This document shows positions 40,535 to 50,662 of a stretch of DNA of 64,000 nt, piece by piece; positions within the stretch are counted from its first letter, which is position 1; every line of letters begins with the position of its first letter. Location of the stretch: the NCBI GenBank assembly GCA_019155205.2, contig JAHNZQ020000004.1, positions 4,467,402 through 4,531,401 on the forward strand. Direction: 5' to 3'. The stretch comes from Gracilaria vermiculophylla. Taxonomy: Eukaryota; Rhodophyta; Florideophyceae; Gracilariales; Gracilariaceae. The translations under genes and the position numbers were made by a program. The notes below the pieces were generated by a model, which saw only the letters and a program-made list of their open reading frames with translations, was not told the origin of the DNA and did not search any database.

Positions 40535-41840
40535 AAGCAAGTCACACATCACAACAGTTAGAGTATTCATACTGTACATAGTTCCATTGTAGCTTGTAGA
40601 TTACGGATTTTCACCGAGATGTTCCTCTTACCGGCTACTGTTCGAGACACGGCGATTTGCATCTTGCAGCATTTTCTTTGACCTGTAAACATCATAATAG
40701 CAGTGCCCCATTTCACACCCTGCCTATGCCGAAGGAATATCCGCCGAAGATCAGCGTCGGAACGCAATTGAGATATCCATCGAATGAAGAATTTTTACCA
40801 ATCGCTGTTATGCGCCACGAAAAAAATTTCGGCTTATCTCTTCAGGTTAAATCCTGAGTATCACACTTAGGACTGATTTCCAAATCTTCGGTAAGGTAGA
40901 ATTTCTTGTTCTATGGCATTCGCGATCACCATCGCCCTTATCGCCCTTGCCTGCGATTCAGATTGCAACCATGCCCCCCGCGAGGGACTTGCGATAGCAT
41001 TTCATTTTGCAATCCAATGCAATTCAAAGCGTTTCGGCATTATAAAATAGTTTGTAGAGGAGAACCAAATTTCGGGCGTATCATTGAGTGGCTGATTCCG
41101 ATCCGTAGTGCGATAGAAGCGAAGCCGACGGATTATCCACCAGAAGCAAAACTGAAACTGACTCCAGAACGCTTTCAAAAGATTCCAGCGCTCATGACGG
41201 AGGGGCTGTATCGACGTCGTGAGCTTTTGTTGTGATACATAAAAGGTAGACCGAAAAAAGGGAAGAAAGCTATTTTTTGAGTGGTGCTTTGGCCTCCACG
41301 ACTGGATTTGCTTTTGAGATTTCATTTGAAATAATGTATGAGAGAAATCAAGATTAAACTACTGAAGATCATGGGCACGGTCTATTTTTGTCAATCTCCG
41401 CAACGTCTATGAACCCTACTCACATTCATCTCTGGGTTCCCATCTGGCACTCGAACTACCGGGCATCCTGAGCTGAGATAAGTGCCAGCATCTGCTCCGA
41501 AATCTTTGATGGAAATTACAATAAGCCGAAATACAGTGTACGAACCAAAAGAGTAAACCAACATCTGCCCTGCAAATTCAGTATCGTGTTAATGTGGCAA
41601 AGCTGATACTCACATTCTGTCTCCATGGTCTGCGTGTAAGGCTTGTACACCAAGCCAGAGATCGATAAGTAGTGTTCAGGGTTGAGAAGAACTACGGAAT
41701 GCAAACCCGTCACAAAATCGCTGCTTGCTGTGAAGCGCGTCTACGAGGGGAATCATTCGGCAGCAGAGGTAGGAGCCCTTTCTGCGACTTTTCTTCAGAC
41801 AACCGATCACCTTCATTTATCCCGTTGCACATGCGCGAGA
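40535..41840. other. Non-coding stretch before the aminotransferase gene
   Basis: Open frames at 40657-40857 and 40906-41235 have an ordinary protein-like composition but no recognised motif and no splice pair that clearly joins them. They may be pieces of an unrecognised spliced gene. Confidence 0.4.
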
Positions 41841-43049
41841 ATGACCCATCCTGAACAATTCACCGTCGACACAGAGCCAATTCCTTTAGTGGATACGGTG
41901 GCAGAATTCAGTTTACACGGTGAAGAGCTCATAGACGGGATTCGGCAAGTCGCGAAATCGGGGAAATTCATTTTGGGGCCACAAGTGAAAGAGTTGGAAA
42001 CCGCGCTGGAATCATTCGTTCAAAGCGATGATAAAGAACACGCCACAGTCCAATGTATTGGTGTCTCAGATGGCACAGCAGCTCTGCAAATGTGTTTGAT
42101 GGCGCTCGGAATAGGAAAAGGTCATGAAGTAATTACTGTCCCGTTCACATGGATCTCTTCCGCCGAAGTGATCCCGTTGGTCGGAGCTACACCGATCTTC
42201 ACTGATATAGAACCAGACACCTATGTCATGGATGCTGAGAAGCTGGCGGATTTGATTACTGCGAATACACGCGCTGTAATCACAGTTTCGTTGTACGGCG
42301 TCATTCCTGACCTTAGACGAATTCGTCAGGTTTTGGATAATGCCCAAGAAAAGTTTAGTACAAACATTGCATTGATTGAAGACGGCGCGCAAAGCTTCGG
42401 TTCGACTCGCCAAGGCTATCGTTCGTGCGGTTCCCCTCATGCAACTTTAAGCACCACGTCTTTCTTTCCAACAAAACCACTTTCCTGTTATGGGGACGGC
42501 GGAGCTGTGTTCACTCGCGATGTGCAGCTTGCGGATCGCTTGCGCGCTATTCGAATCCATGGGAAAGCCAATGGATCACATGTCATGATCGGATTAAATG
42601 CGCGATTGGATACGCTACAAGCCGCTGTTTTGCTAACCAAATTGACATTCTTCGAAGAGTCTCTTAAAGCAAGACAGAAGGCAGCAGAAATATATTCCGA
42701 ATTGCTGCAGGAAGACGGACGGATAATTGTCCCCTCCTACACTCGAATAACAAATGAAGATGGCATGAAATCAGCATACGGAGTGTATACCATCCAGGTT
42801 CAACAACGAGATGAGGTAGTGAAAAGAATGAAACAGGCTGACATAGGATGTGCTATATACTACAGCAAGTGCTGTCATAAGCAACCAGTTTTTGCGAGCT
42901 CGGAAGAGCTTCCAGTTTCTGAGAGTATGACCGGCAAAGTGTTGTCGCTTCCAATTCATCCTTACCTAAACGTGAAACAACAGCGTCGAATCGTTCAAAT
43001 ACTACGGACTATATTAGATGACCTTGGAGTGACTCAATGTCCACAATAA
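41841..43049 (+). CDS. DegT/DnrJ/EryC1/StrS-family sugar aminotransferase
   Basis: 402 aa from ATG 41841, which gives the usual start just before IPLVDTVAEF; a 53-codon extension in frame is not typical. PLP-dependent enzymes of this family transfer an amino group to a keto-sugar bound to a nucleotide. Signatures: GVSDGTAALQMCLMALGIGKGHEVITVPFTWISS, a PLP-contacting IEDGAQSFGS, and SFFPTKPLSCYGDGGAV, where the Lys forms the Schiff base. LNARLDTLQAAVL and IYYSKCCHKQPVF (variant of YP.PLH..P) follow. Resemblance is to bacterial WbpE/PglE-like enzymes making amino sugars for surface glycans. No leader is seen, so cytosolic. Such genes in eukaryotes often come from bacteria; this is inference. 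Confidence 0.93.
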   Translation: MTHPEQFTVDTEPIPLVDTVAEFSLHGEELIDGIRQVAKSGKFILGPQVKELETALESFVQSDDKEHATVQCIGVSDGTAALQMCLMALGIGKGHEVITVPFTWISSAEVIPLVGATPIFTDIEPDTYVMDAEKLADLITANTRAVITVSLYGVIPDLRRIRQVLDNAQEKFSTNIALIEDGAQSFGSTRQGYRSCGSPHATLSTTSFFPTKPLSCYGDGGAVFTRDVQLADRLRAIRIHGKANGSHVMIGLNARLDTLQAAVLLTKLTFFEESLKARQKAAEIYSELLQEDGRIIVPSYTRITNEDGMKSAYGVYTIQVQQRDEVVKRMKQADIGCAIYYSKCCHKQPVFASSEELPVSESMTGKVLSLPIHPYLNVKQQRRIVQILRTILDDLGVTQCPQ

Positions 43050-43065
43050 GCGAAGTAATAGTGTT

Positions 43066-43143
<78 letters not shown>

Positions 43144-44102
43144 CTTTAATTTTTAAATCGAGTACGACGGCACTGGGGATCGGATTTGATGGGTGATGCA
43201 ACTTCTAAAGCCTTGTGCGTGTAAAGGCTTTTGACGTACATTCTGAATTTCCTTTCATGTTTCTCTTTGTAATGAAGACATATAAACAATTCTTTCTCGT
43301 TCTTCGTTGGGCACCACTCACTTTAGTCGGAGGCAATAAGAAAATTCTTATTGCAGAGGGCCTCTATATAAATGAAGGCCAAAAACTGAGACGGCGAACG
43401 TGAAACCATTTGCATGATTGAGGTGACATAAGATACAGGTGAATGAAGAACGCCTTCGCCCTTTAGTAGACATGAGACAGTGCGAACATGAATAATTAGA
43501 ATCGTGATCGGAACATATCACCTTATCAACTGTACCACAAACCAAAGGTTCTAATGTTGTTTAAATTCCACGTTTCTCATGCGACCTTCACCATTCCTTC
43601 TGGTGGTATGTTACCTTTTCGATCCATCTTATTCTCTTCTACGACGATTAGCAAGGGCTGTGATGTGATGGTCGCACAAATTGCGGCGCTTCAGACTTCC
43701 ACTGGATCAGACCAAATGCTTTACCAAGGGTACTGTGTTTTCTGCAAAATGCTTGATAATAATTTACCAGTCGAGGATGAAAAGATCTTAGCAAAATTTG
43801 CGCAGATCTCCACCTAGATCGTACATTAGCATCGACAGTGCCTTATCCGTCCATCCTGAGTATGACATCGGGCATTTAGAAGGAAGTTCAAAATACCTTC
43901 CGCATCTCGGAGCCGATATCTCATCAAGTTGGAAGCTGCACTTTGACATTTTACATACTTCATGCTCATTTACGAAATCTGGGAACAAGGTAAAAGAACA
44001 CAGTTCGCCACATTCATAAGACAGCGCGACATCTAACCAATTTCAAGGAAACCTTGAATACCCGTGCACCATTATCAGTTTTACTCCATATTTCATCCAG
44101 AG
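43050..44102. other. Non-coding stretch with a TC microsatellite
   Basis: Beyond the microsatellite at 43072-43140, open frames at 43554-43817 and 43798-44019 overlap in different frames and lack motifs. Confidence 0.45.
43072..43140 (+). repeat. (TC)n microsatellite
   Basis: About 34 uninterrupted TC units directly downstream of the aminotransferase stop. Its length is likely to vary between individuals. Confidence 0.98.
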
Positions 44103-45614
44103 ATGTCACTGTCTGCGTTTTCCCCTCCAATATCTGTAGTTGTGAAGGGTTCAACGTCGAATAGTAGTTTCGTCTCATTCTTTCGTCCCAGACCGTCGCA
44201 AGCCACACGTTTTCGATCCATACTTCATTGGTCTAGTGGTACGGGATCATCCAGAAGGCAGTATGATGGGCTTTGCATGCGACTTTCCGATGTGCCGTTG
44301 AAGTCTCTCGTGGTTCTTGTCGTAGGTTCTGGTGGTCGGGAACACGCTTTGGTTCACAGTATTTCCGATTCCCCGTATTTGAAGCATCTTCTGGCAGCCC
44401 CGGGGAATGTGGGTATGTTACCACAATGCGAATGTGTCCCCATTGCTGCGGATGATGTGGATGCGATTGTTAACTTGGCTGTTGAGAGATCTGTCTCTTT
44501 TGTAGTAGTCGGACCAGAAGTGCCACTTGTTCTTGGTCTGGTGGACAGATTGAATGAAAAAGGCATTTCTGCATTCGGTCCATCTAAAGCAGCGTCTGTA
44601 TTGGAAGGTTCGAAGGTATTCATGAAAGCGTTTTTGGAAAGGAATCAAATTCCTACGGCATGGTACGCCTCATTCACGGACGCCACCGAGGCGAAAAGGT
44701 TTATTCAAAAAAAAGGGGCACCGATCGTTGTTAAAGCAGATGGACTTGCTGCGGGAAAAGGAGTCATTTTGGCAGAGACAGTCAATGATGCTCTCGCAGC
44801 TGTTGACACAATGATGCTTGACCGGAAGTTCGGGGACGCAGGTTCAAAAATAGTGGTAGAAGAGTTCCTGGAAGGGGAGGAACTCAGTTTTTTTGCTCTC
44901 TTGGATGGAAACGTCGCACTACCCTTGGCGTCTGCTCAAGATCACAAGGCCGCCTTCGATGGTGACAAAGGGCCGAATACTGGAGGTATGGGGTCGTATT
45001 CCCCTGCACCAGTATGCAATAACGAGATACGAAATCAGGTTATGTCGAAAATTGTAATTCCAACGATGGACGGTATGAGAAATGAAGGTCGGGAGTTTCG
45101 CGGAATACTATACTGCGGATTAATGGTGGATAAAGCCGGGAAAGTAAAGGTTCTTGAATATAACATTAGGTTTGGAGACCCGGAATGCCAAGTGTTGTGT
45201 ACGAGAATGCGTACAGATTTATTAGAATTACTTTACCGCACAGCGTCGAAGCGTCTTGGTGAAAGCGAGTTCAAACTTGAATGGGATCCTCTGTCAACCA
45301 TAGTTGTGGTCCTTGCGGCAAAAGGCTATCCCGGGTCGTACAAGAAAGGGAGCATTATTCGAGGGATAGATGTTGCAGATTCCATGGATGGAGTGAAAGT
45401 ATATCACGCTGGAACCGCTTTATCACCTGATGGAGAGTTCATTGCTGATGGAGGGAGAGTTCTCGGAGTCACTGCGACCGGCGGAACGATCAGGGACGCA
45501 CAAGATCTAGCTTACAAAGCAATCGATGCTATAGACTGGGAAGAAGGCTTCTACCGAAAAGACATTGGATGGCGTGCTATTGAAAGGGAGAAGAGTTCTG
45601 TTGTTCACCGTTAG
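44103..45614 (+). CDS. PURD: Phosphoribosylamine-glycine ligase (GARS), plastid- or mitochondrion-targeted
   Basis: 503 aa. The second step of purine synthesis, joining glycine to phosphoribosylamine with ATP. ATG 44103 opens a Ser/Arg-rich leader of about 70 residues before the enzyme begins at VVLVVGSGGREHAL; an upstream GTG in frame is not used. ATP-grasp blocks: VGPEVPLVLGLVDRL, VKADGLAAGKGVI, VVEEFLEGEELSF, GPNTGGMGSYSP, EYNIRFGDPECQ. It is monofunctional as in plants and bacteria, not the GARS-AIRS-GART fusion of animals. The leader implies organellar purine synthesis, as in plant plastids. Confidence 0.95.
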   Translation: MSLSAFSPPISVVVKGSTSNSSFVSFFRPRPSQATRFRSILHWSSGTGSSRRQYDGLCMRLSDVPLKSLVVLVVGSGGREHALVHSISDSPYLKHLLAAPGNVGMLPQCECVPIAADDVDAIVNLAVERSVSFVVVGPEVPLVLGLVDRLNEKGISAFGPSKAASVLEGSKVFMKAFLERNQIPTAWYASFTDATEAKRFIQKKGAPIVVKADGLAAGKGVILAETVNDALAAVDTMMLDRKFGDAGSKIVVEEFLEGEELSFFALLDGNVALPLASAQDHKAAFDGDKGPNTGGMGSYSPAPVCNNEIRNQVMSKIVIPTMDGMRNEGREFRGILYCGLMVDKAGKVKVLEYNIRFGDPECQVLCTRMRTDLLELLYRTASKRLGESEFKLEWDPLSTIVVVLAAKGYPGSYKKGSIIRGIDVADSMDGVKVYHAGTALSPDGEFIADGGRVLGVTATGGTIRDAQDLAYKAIDAIDWEEGFYRKDIGWRAIEREKSSVVHR

Positions 45615-45799
45615 ACGCTAAATTTCGGGCGAAAGAAAACTTTAGCATTGTAACCGATGCGATAAGAGCCCAGCTTCCACAATAAAGAAGAAGTAAATGA
45701 TGAGATTCACCGTGCTATTGCTCGTAAAGACTTGACAGCTCTTTGTCGGGCTGCAGATAACCCTCTGGTAGTTTGTGAAAAAGATTAAATACCCATACT

Positions 45800-47443
45800 C
45801 TACTGCTCAGTAGGGATATTCGTATACCCGCTCTGTCTTCTTCTTTGGGACATATTTTGGGCGCAGAGCAGCAAGATGAAGATCCACACTCCAATTGAAA
45901 AGAATGTCAAGGCACGCATGAGCCATCTTGGAAGCAATCCTTTGTGCTTCGGGACATAATACATGCCTTCTGCGACTTGTGTCGCCCCTGAATCATGACA
46001 GTCTTTGGCAGCAGCGAAACCGATTCTATCATTCTCTCGATCGTATTCAACATAATACTTCCGAAGCACAGTGTCCCCAAGGATGACATTATTGCCCATC
46101 TGTTCAAGATTCTCTAAATATGAGATCCCCAGACAGCGATACGTCATTTTTCCGCCGAAAGGGTTGTTTGAATTCGACTCATATTTCAACATGTAGTCAT
46201 CCGGCTTTAATTCCAAGACCGCGCCATTGTCCAGTGTAATAGTCAACACGGGCAACATGGAAACATATTTGCTACTGAGGCTTGCGCAATATCCTGGTTG
46301 AAACCATGATTGTTCAGTAGGTCTCTCGATCATGCTCTCATTTCGACGTGTTATATCAATTTTGTCTTGATGCAGAACCTCAGTATCTTTCAACTCTCTT
46401 GAATTACCTCCTGAGCATAATCCGGGAACGCCGCAGAAATTTGATTGAAAGTAGCTTCGAAGCTTGCGATACGCTTTTGATGTGATCACTAACACAGTCG
46501 TTCCAGAATCAACGATACCGTTTGAAAAGCTCGGCAGGTCTATCTCGTCACCGTTACTCTTCATGCCATGTATTTTGATACCGTAGAACAGTTTGATACC
46601 CTGCTGATGAACCATCGGAACATATTGTAATTCTCCTTTGTAAAGATTCGGATTTGACCCGCCAAGAACGAGAGTTCCCCCCTCCATTCCAGTGCAGATT
46701 GAAAAAATATCCCGATCGATTTCACCTCTCTCGAGGAGCGTATCAAATAAGGGTAGCACGCAAGTAGGGTTGCACGCAAGTGCTTTATACGCCATACCAA
46801 AGATACCATCGACATTCGCGGCCTCAAAATCATCAGTCTCACGAAGAATTGCTCCGAAAGCGAGAGGAACAGTCTTTCCCGCAATTCCAACCATGCCCTC
46901 AGCGAGTGCGCCTGCAGCGCCAGATTTATCAGCGTAAGACAAAAAGAATCCACATGCATCGGGAACTACAGACGAGCAGCATGCTTGAGATGAGGAGCAC
47001 TTGGTGCATTTAGACATCGCGGAGCAACTGTTCGGTCGGCAAATTTGCGACTCGCATGCAATAAGTCCGGCTGAATCTCGAGATTTAGATATATCAAAGC
47101 GATGATCGCGAGGTCTGCAATTGACGCATTGTTTCAGCGGGACTGCCATTGTTGAACTGCCAGTGTCGATCTGCACATTTATGGGTTGTCCACCGAAGAG
47201 TAAGGTGAGATAGTACTCTCCAACAGGAACTATGTTTCCTTTCATCTCCTGAGCTGGAAGCCTGTTTTCAGTGCTAAGTTTGATCGGAAACTGTGTTCGC
47301 GAGTTTGGAGCCCAAGGTCGGCCATGGTGAGAGAAGACACGAGATGAGGCAACATTTTTGCGTTTTAGCGAAAGATGAACAAGATCGGCGTTGGAAACAC
47401 CAGAAAAGATGAAAAGCAGATAAAGTACTCGAATAAGACTCAT
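45800..47443 (-). CDS. Pepsin-family aspartic protease, secretory pathway, single-pass membrane anchor
   Basis: 547 aa. ATG 47443 opens a signal peptide (RVLYLLFIFSGVSNADL). The two catalytic motifs are IDTGSSTMAVP (about residue 96) and IVDSGTTVLVI (about 313). A Cys-rich insertion (CTKCSSSQACCSS) lies after the first lobe's early strands. Before the C terminus there is a transmembrane helix (ALTFFSIGVWIFILLLCA, about 510-530) and a short basic tail. Type I membrane aspartic proteases of this form are found in algae, protists and yeast. The tail and membrane helix suggest Golgi, vacuole or plasma membrane. No introns. Confidence 0.93.
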   Translation of the reverse strand: MSLIRVLYLLFIFSGVSNADLVHLSLKRKNVASSRVFSHHGRPWAPNSRTQFPIKLSTENRLPAQEMKGNIVPVGEYYLTLLFGGQPINVQIDTGSSTMAVPLKQCVNCRPRDHRFDISKSRDSAGLIACESQICRPNSCSAMSKCTKCSSSQACCSSVVPDACGFFLSYADKSGAAGALAEGMVGIAGKTVPLAFGAILRETDDFEAANVDGIFGMAYKALACNPTCVLPLFDTLLERGEIDRDIFSICTGMEGGTLVLGGSNPNLYKGELQYVPMVHQQGIKLFYGIKIHGMKSNGDEIDLPSFSNGIVDSGTTVLVITSKAYRKLRSYFQSNFCGVPGLCSGGNSRELKDTEVLHQDKIDITRRNESMIERPTEQSWFQPGYCASLSSKYVSMLPVLTITLDNGAVLELKPDDYMLKYESNSNNPFGGKMTYRCLGISYLENLEQMGNNVILGDTVLRKYYVEYDRENDRIGFAAAKDCHDSGATQVAEGMYYVPKHKGLLPRWLMRALTFFSIGVWIFILLLCAQNMSQRRRQSGYTNIPTEQ

Positions 47444-48969
47444 CTTGAGTCAAAACTTTTTCTCACACTCACTATGAGCGTAGAAAGCTTTCGACAAGTT
47501 TCCAGAATCAGATATGACAGAAATATCAAGATTGAAGAAACGGAAAATGTCCGAATACGTTCCTTACCTGAGACAGGCCCGAGATTGACAGGTTGATTTA
47601 ACGTGTTGTTGTACTACAGTGCTTTACTTCTGACTGCACGCAAATCTCTCAAGACAAGAGTATGTGCTCGAAAGTCGATTGCAACATCATGGTACGAAGG
47701 GTAGATACTAAGTGGTTTCACCGATTTTGTCGTCTGGGAAACCTGGGTACCATCACCATCGAAGAGTCGATGCTCCTATATCTATGTTCGTTTCTGTAAG
47801 CAAGGGCCCGGTACATGAGTTGCTTTAGGCCAGCTTCAAACAGGACAAATTCAGCTCCTAACATGGAAGCAACTTTTTATTTGCGCGCGCATGTTGTGGC
47901 ACCGGGCATTGGATCAAGCAGCTCAGAGATGGTTCACCGAGCGCATGTTTCTCCGAGTGCACAGTATTCTGATCCTTTGGTTCGTGGGGTGCGTAAAGTT
48001 CGCTCAATAGATCTACGGATGGGTGACAGAATGTGACTGTGTGCGGTTCGTCACCTATCTTGGCAATGCAGGAATAGCTGAACATCAAGAGTGTATTAGT
48101 AGATGAGTCAGGATCATGCACATTGATCCGCGTTCTATGTTGGACATGCATACAGGACAGGGGTGCGAGAAGTGCGTGCTCACTCTTGTACCGGTTCAGA
48201 ACTTGCTCCAGAGTCCTGGGATTGTCTTAGATAGAGCGGAAATGCTTGCCATGCTGAGGATGGTAACACAATCTGCAATCGGCAGCAGACGGAAACAAGC
48301 CGACGCCTTGAGTAATCAGCAGAAAGCTGCATGAACAACAGTGCGCAACAGCACCGTCAGCATTCTGCCAGGGCGTCCGTAGACATATCTCCAGCGTGGA
48401 GTGTGTATTCTGTTACCCTCCACCCGCTCCCCAGCTCTGACTGCAGCCGCGTGGGGGCCCATATCTAACGCAAGCCATGATGGACTATAGAGGGACGTTC
48501 ACCTGTAGTGTCAAATGAAGGCATACAAGTGACATTTTCACTGAAGCTTTTGAATGTCTACCTTCAGGAAAGGTTGGCTTGATCATCAGCAATTATAATT
48601 GCCTTCTTTCCAGCACCCACCAAAGAGGATTCAAAAATGGATACTCCCTTCCCCCTTGAAGCTCAAGTCCCCGCGATCTCTAGCTGGCAAGACCCCGCGA
48701 CTCAAGACTGGACGCTCTGTGCTGGAACTAAAGGACTTAAAACAATTTCGAAAAGTTTGGGTTTTGAGAGTCCCAAACTTTCCCGCGAAAAGTTCGACGT
48801 ACATGTCATGGTCAAGTATGCAACCGTTGATCGCCAAATCACTGCCATCATGATGAGCATGCTCGGAGACCCATAACTCCTGCATTGCCGTCAAGCTTCA
48901 ACGGTTGTGGCCGTTCACCGCTTTTCAATCCATGCGCCACACCGATTGCACCAACATCCATCCGTGCAA
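47444..48969. other. Non-coding stretch before the PEX16 gene
   Basis: Several short open frames (47815-48036, 48116-48334, 48599-48876) show no motif. Nothing else is recognised. Confidence 0.4.
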
Positions 48970-50160
48970 ATGTCCGCGTCAGTATCCAAAATATGCTCTC
49001 TTATCGGGAGCCTTGACGACTCGCTTCGGAAATCGTTACTGGCAAACAACCGAATATTAGCCATTGCAGCCGACGCTCTGCAATCCATAGCACTCCTAAC
49101 CCCTTCTGCCAATGCCGAGTTACGCGCTCAGATAGCAGCCACATTCGTTTCACTCCTCACCATTTACCGCGATTACCCATTCGCACCCTTCCCAACATCC
49201 CGTCGTCGTAAACTTCTCGCTCTCAACCTCATTTCCGCCGTTCAGTTGCTGGTCGAGATGGTTGCCAGACGACTCGATACGTTATCCGATTGCCCTTCTC
49301 GCACACAGCTCAACTCCATTTCACTTCTCGAAGCGCTCAAAGCGCTCCTTCGTCTTTCCCTTCTTTCCGCTTCTAGGGAAACCAACGCGCGATTCCTTAC
49401 AGCCAGCGATCAACAGCTACCAGAAGCACCAGCTCCCCCCTCCTGCACATGTGGAATGCAGAGTGTGCCAGGCAACGAAAAAGTAGCTGTGGAGAAAGGC
49501 ACTCGTACGAACCGCATGATTATCAAACCTCGACAAGAACAAAAGCGAAAACGTTCTACGTCACATCAAGTGATCGCCGGCTTAGAGCCCATTCCATCTG
49601 CGCTCCAACAGCATCGCCCCACTTCTGATCCACTGCTCGATGCCTTATTCACCATCGCTTACGAAAGGCGTGCCAATTGGGTTGTGCGAATGTTTATGCC
49701 TCAACCTTCTTGCGAGGCATGCTCTGTGAATCCACCCAGACGGCCCACTCTGACACAAACAATAGAAGGCATTCAAAGCGCATTCAACAGTCTGACACCC
49801 ACCGAACTTGCAGCGGAAGTGGCATACGTCGTCAGACCATTGATTCACATCACTCTGATTCGAAGATTTGGATGGCGATCATGGAAGGCATGGTGTGCGG
49901 CCCTTTTGCTCGATGTTGGCTCTCGTGTTGCGATGGCCGCCCCGGTTTCGACGTCGGAACTTGAAGAACGGAGAAGGCGCATGGCACAGCTAGTGCTTTA
50001 CCTCGGTCGAAGTCCGTTGTTTGATTTGATCTTGAGGCGCGTAATAAAGAAGTTCACGGAACCATTGCGTAGAGTTCCTCTCATCGGCGGTGTGTCATCC
50101 TCGGCCATCGAATGGATTACTTTACTCCAGCAGTACTGGTTCTACCTGAGCGCCTCGTGA
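48970..50160 (+). CDS. PEX16: Peroxisomal membrane biogenesis protein PEX16
   Basis: 396 aa from ATG 48970; the 21-codon extension starts at GTG. PEX16 helps insert peroxisomal membrane proteins and recruit PEX3 at the ER and peroxisome. The C-terminal third carries the family's best-conserved segment: EVAYVVRPLIHITLIRRFGWRSWKAWCAALLLDV, ELEERRRRMAQLVLYLGRSPLFD, and VPLIGGVSSSAIEWITLLQQYWFYL. The N-terminal half is helical with a moderately conserved FAPF/RRRKLL stretch (about 90-115), and about 180-215 is an unconserved insert. It ends on an aromatic-rich segment as in animals and plants. Convergent with the RRM gene. Confidence 0.9.
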   Translation: MSASVSKICSLIGSLDDSLRKSLLANNRILAIAADALQSIALLTPSANAELRAQIAATFVSLLTIYRDYPFAPFPTSRRRKLLALNLISAVQLLVEMVARRLDTLSDCPSRTQLNSISLLEALKALLRLSLLSASRETNARFLTASDQQLPEAPAPPSCTCGMQSVPGNEKVAVEKGTRTNRMIIKPRQEQKRKRSTSHQVIAGLEPIPSALQQHRPTSDPLLDALFTIAYERRANWVVRMFMPQPSCEACSVNPPRRPTLTQTIEGIQSAFNSLTPTELAAEVAYVVRPLIHITLIRRFGWRSWKAWCAALLLDVGSRVAMAAPVSTSELEERRRRMAQLVLYLGRSPLFDLILRRVIKKFTEPLRRVPLIGGVSSSAIEWITLLQQYWFYLSAS

Positions 50161-50662
50161 GGCGATATTCGGTTCAGGAAAGACATCATCACTGAGCAAT
50201 TGAAATTGGATAGATTACGAAAACGAAAGACACTTTTCGCTGTTGCGTTCCGTCGTGTCGGTAGAACGTTTGTATTCAGGTTGTATACACGGAGTGTTCG
50301 TACGGTTTCGCACTGTTCTCTTTGCGGAGATACGAAACTCGAGGGCATGTATGATGATAGGTCACCGCGAGATGAACTGTTAGCGGTTTGAGCAAACAGA
50401 AAATCGACGACAGCGGTGAGCGACGATAGTAACAACAGCTTCATTTAAACAAGAGACACAAAAGGTTGTCATTTGCCTCAGTTTTGCGAGAGACGCGGTC
50501 GGCATGTTGGAAGGACGATGCTAAGCATAAGATCGATTGTCTCTCTATTCGAATTCGAATCGGTGCTCGCAAGGTACTTCGTAGAGAGTGCAGAATTCGA
50601 CGCAGTATGCCCGGAGGACTGGCATCGAATCTCTACAGCACATTTTCTTTTCGCGGAAGATT
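50161..50662. other. Convergent intergenic stretch between PEX16 and the RRM gene
   Basis: No recognised feature. It holds the two 3' ends. Confidence 0.5.

Noticed and set aside
43072..43140. TC repeat as a regulatory GAGA-type element
   Set aside because: It lies directly after a stop codon and is a plain microsatellite; nothing ties it to regulation.
43554..44019. Two overlapping open frames before GARS
   Set aside because: Different phases, no motif; probably chance in AT-richer intergenic DNA.
47815..48876. Several 70-85 codon plus-strand frames
   Set aside because: No recognisable domain and no splice sites that join them convincingly.
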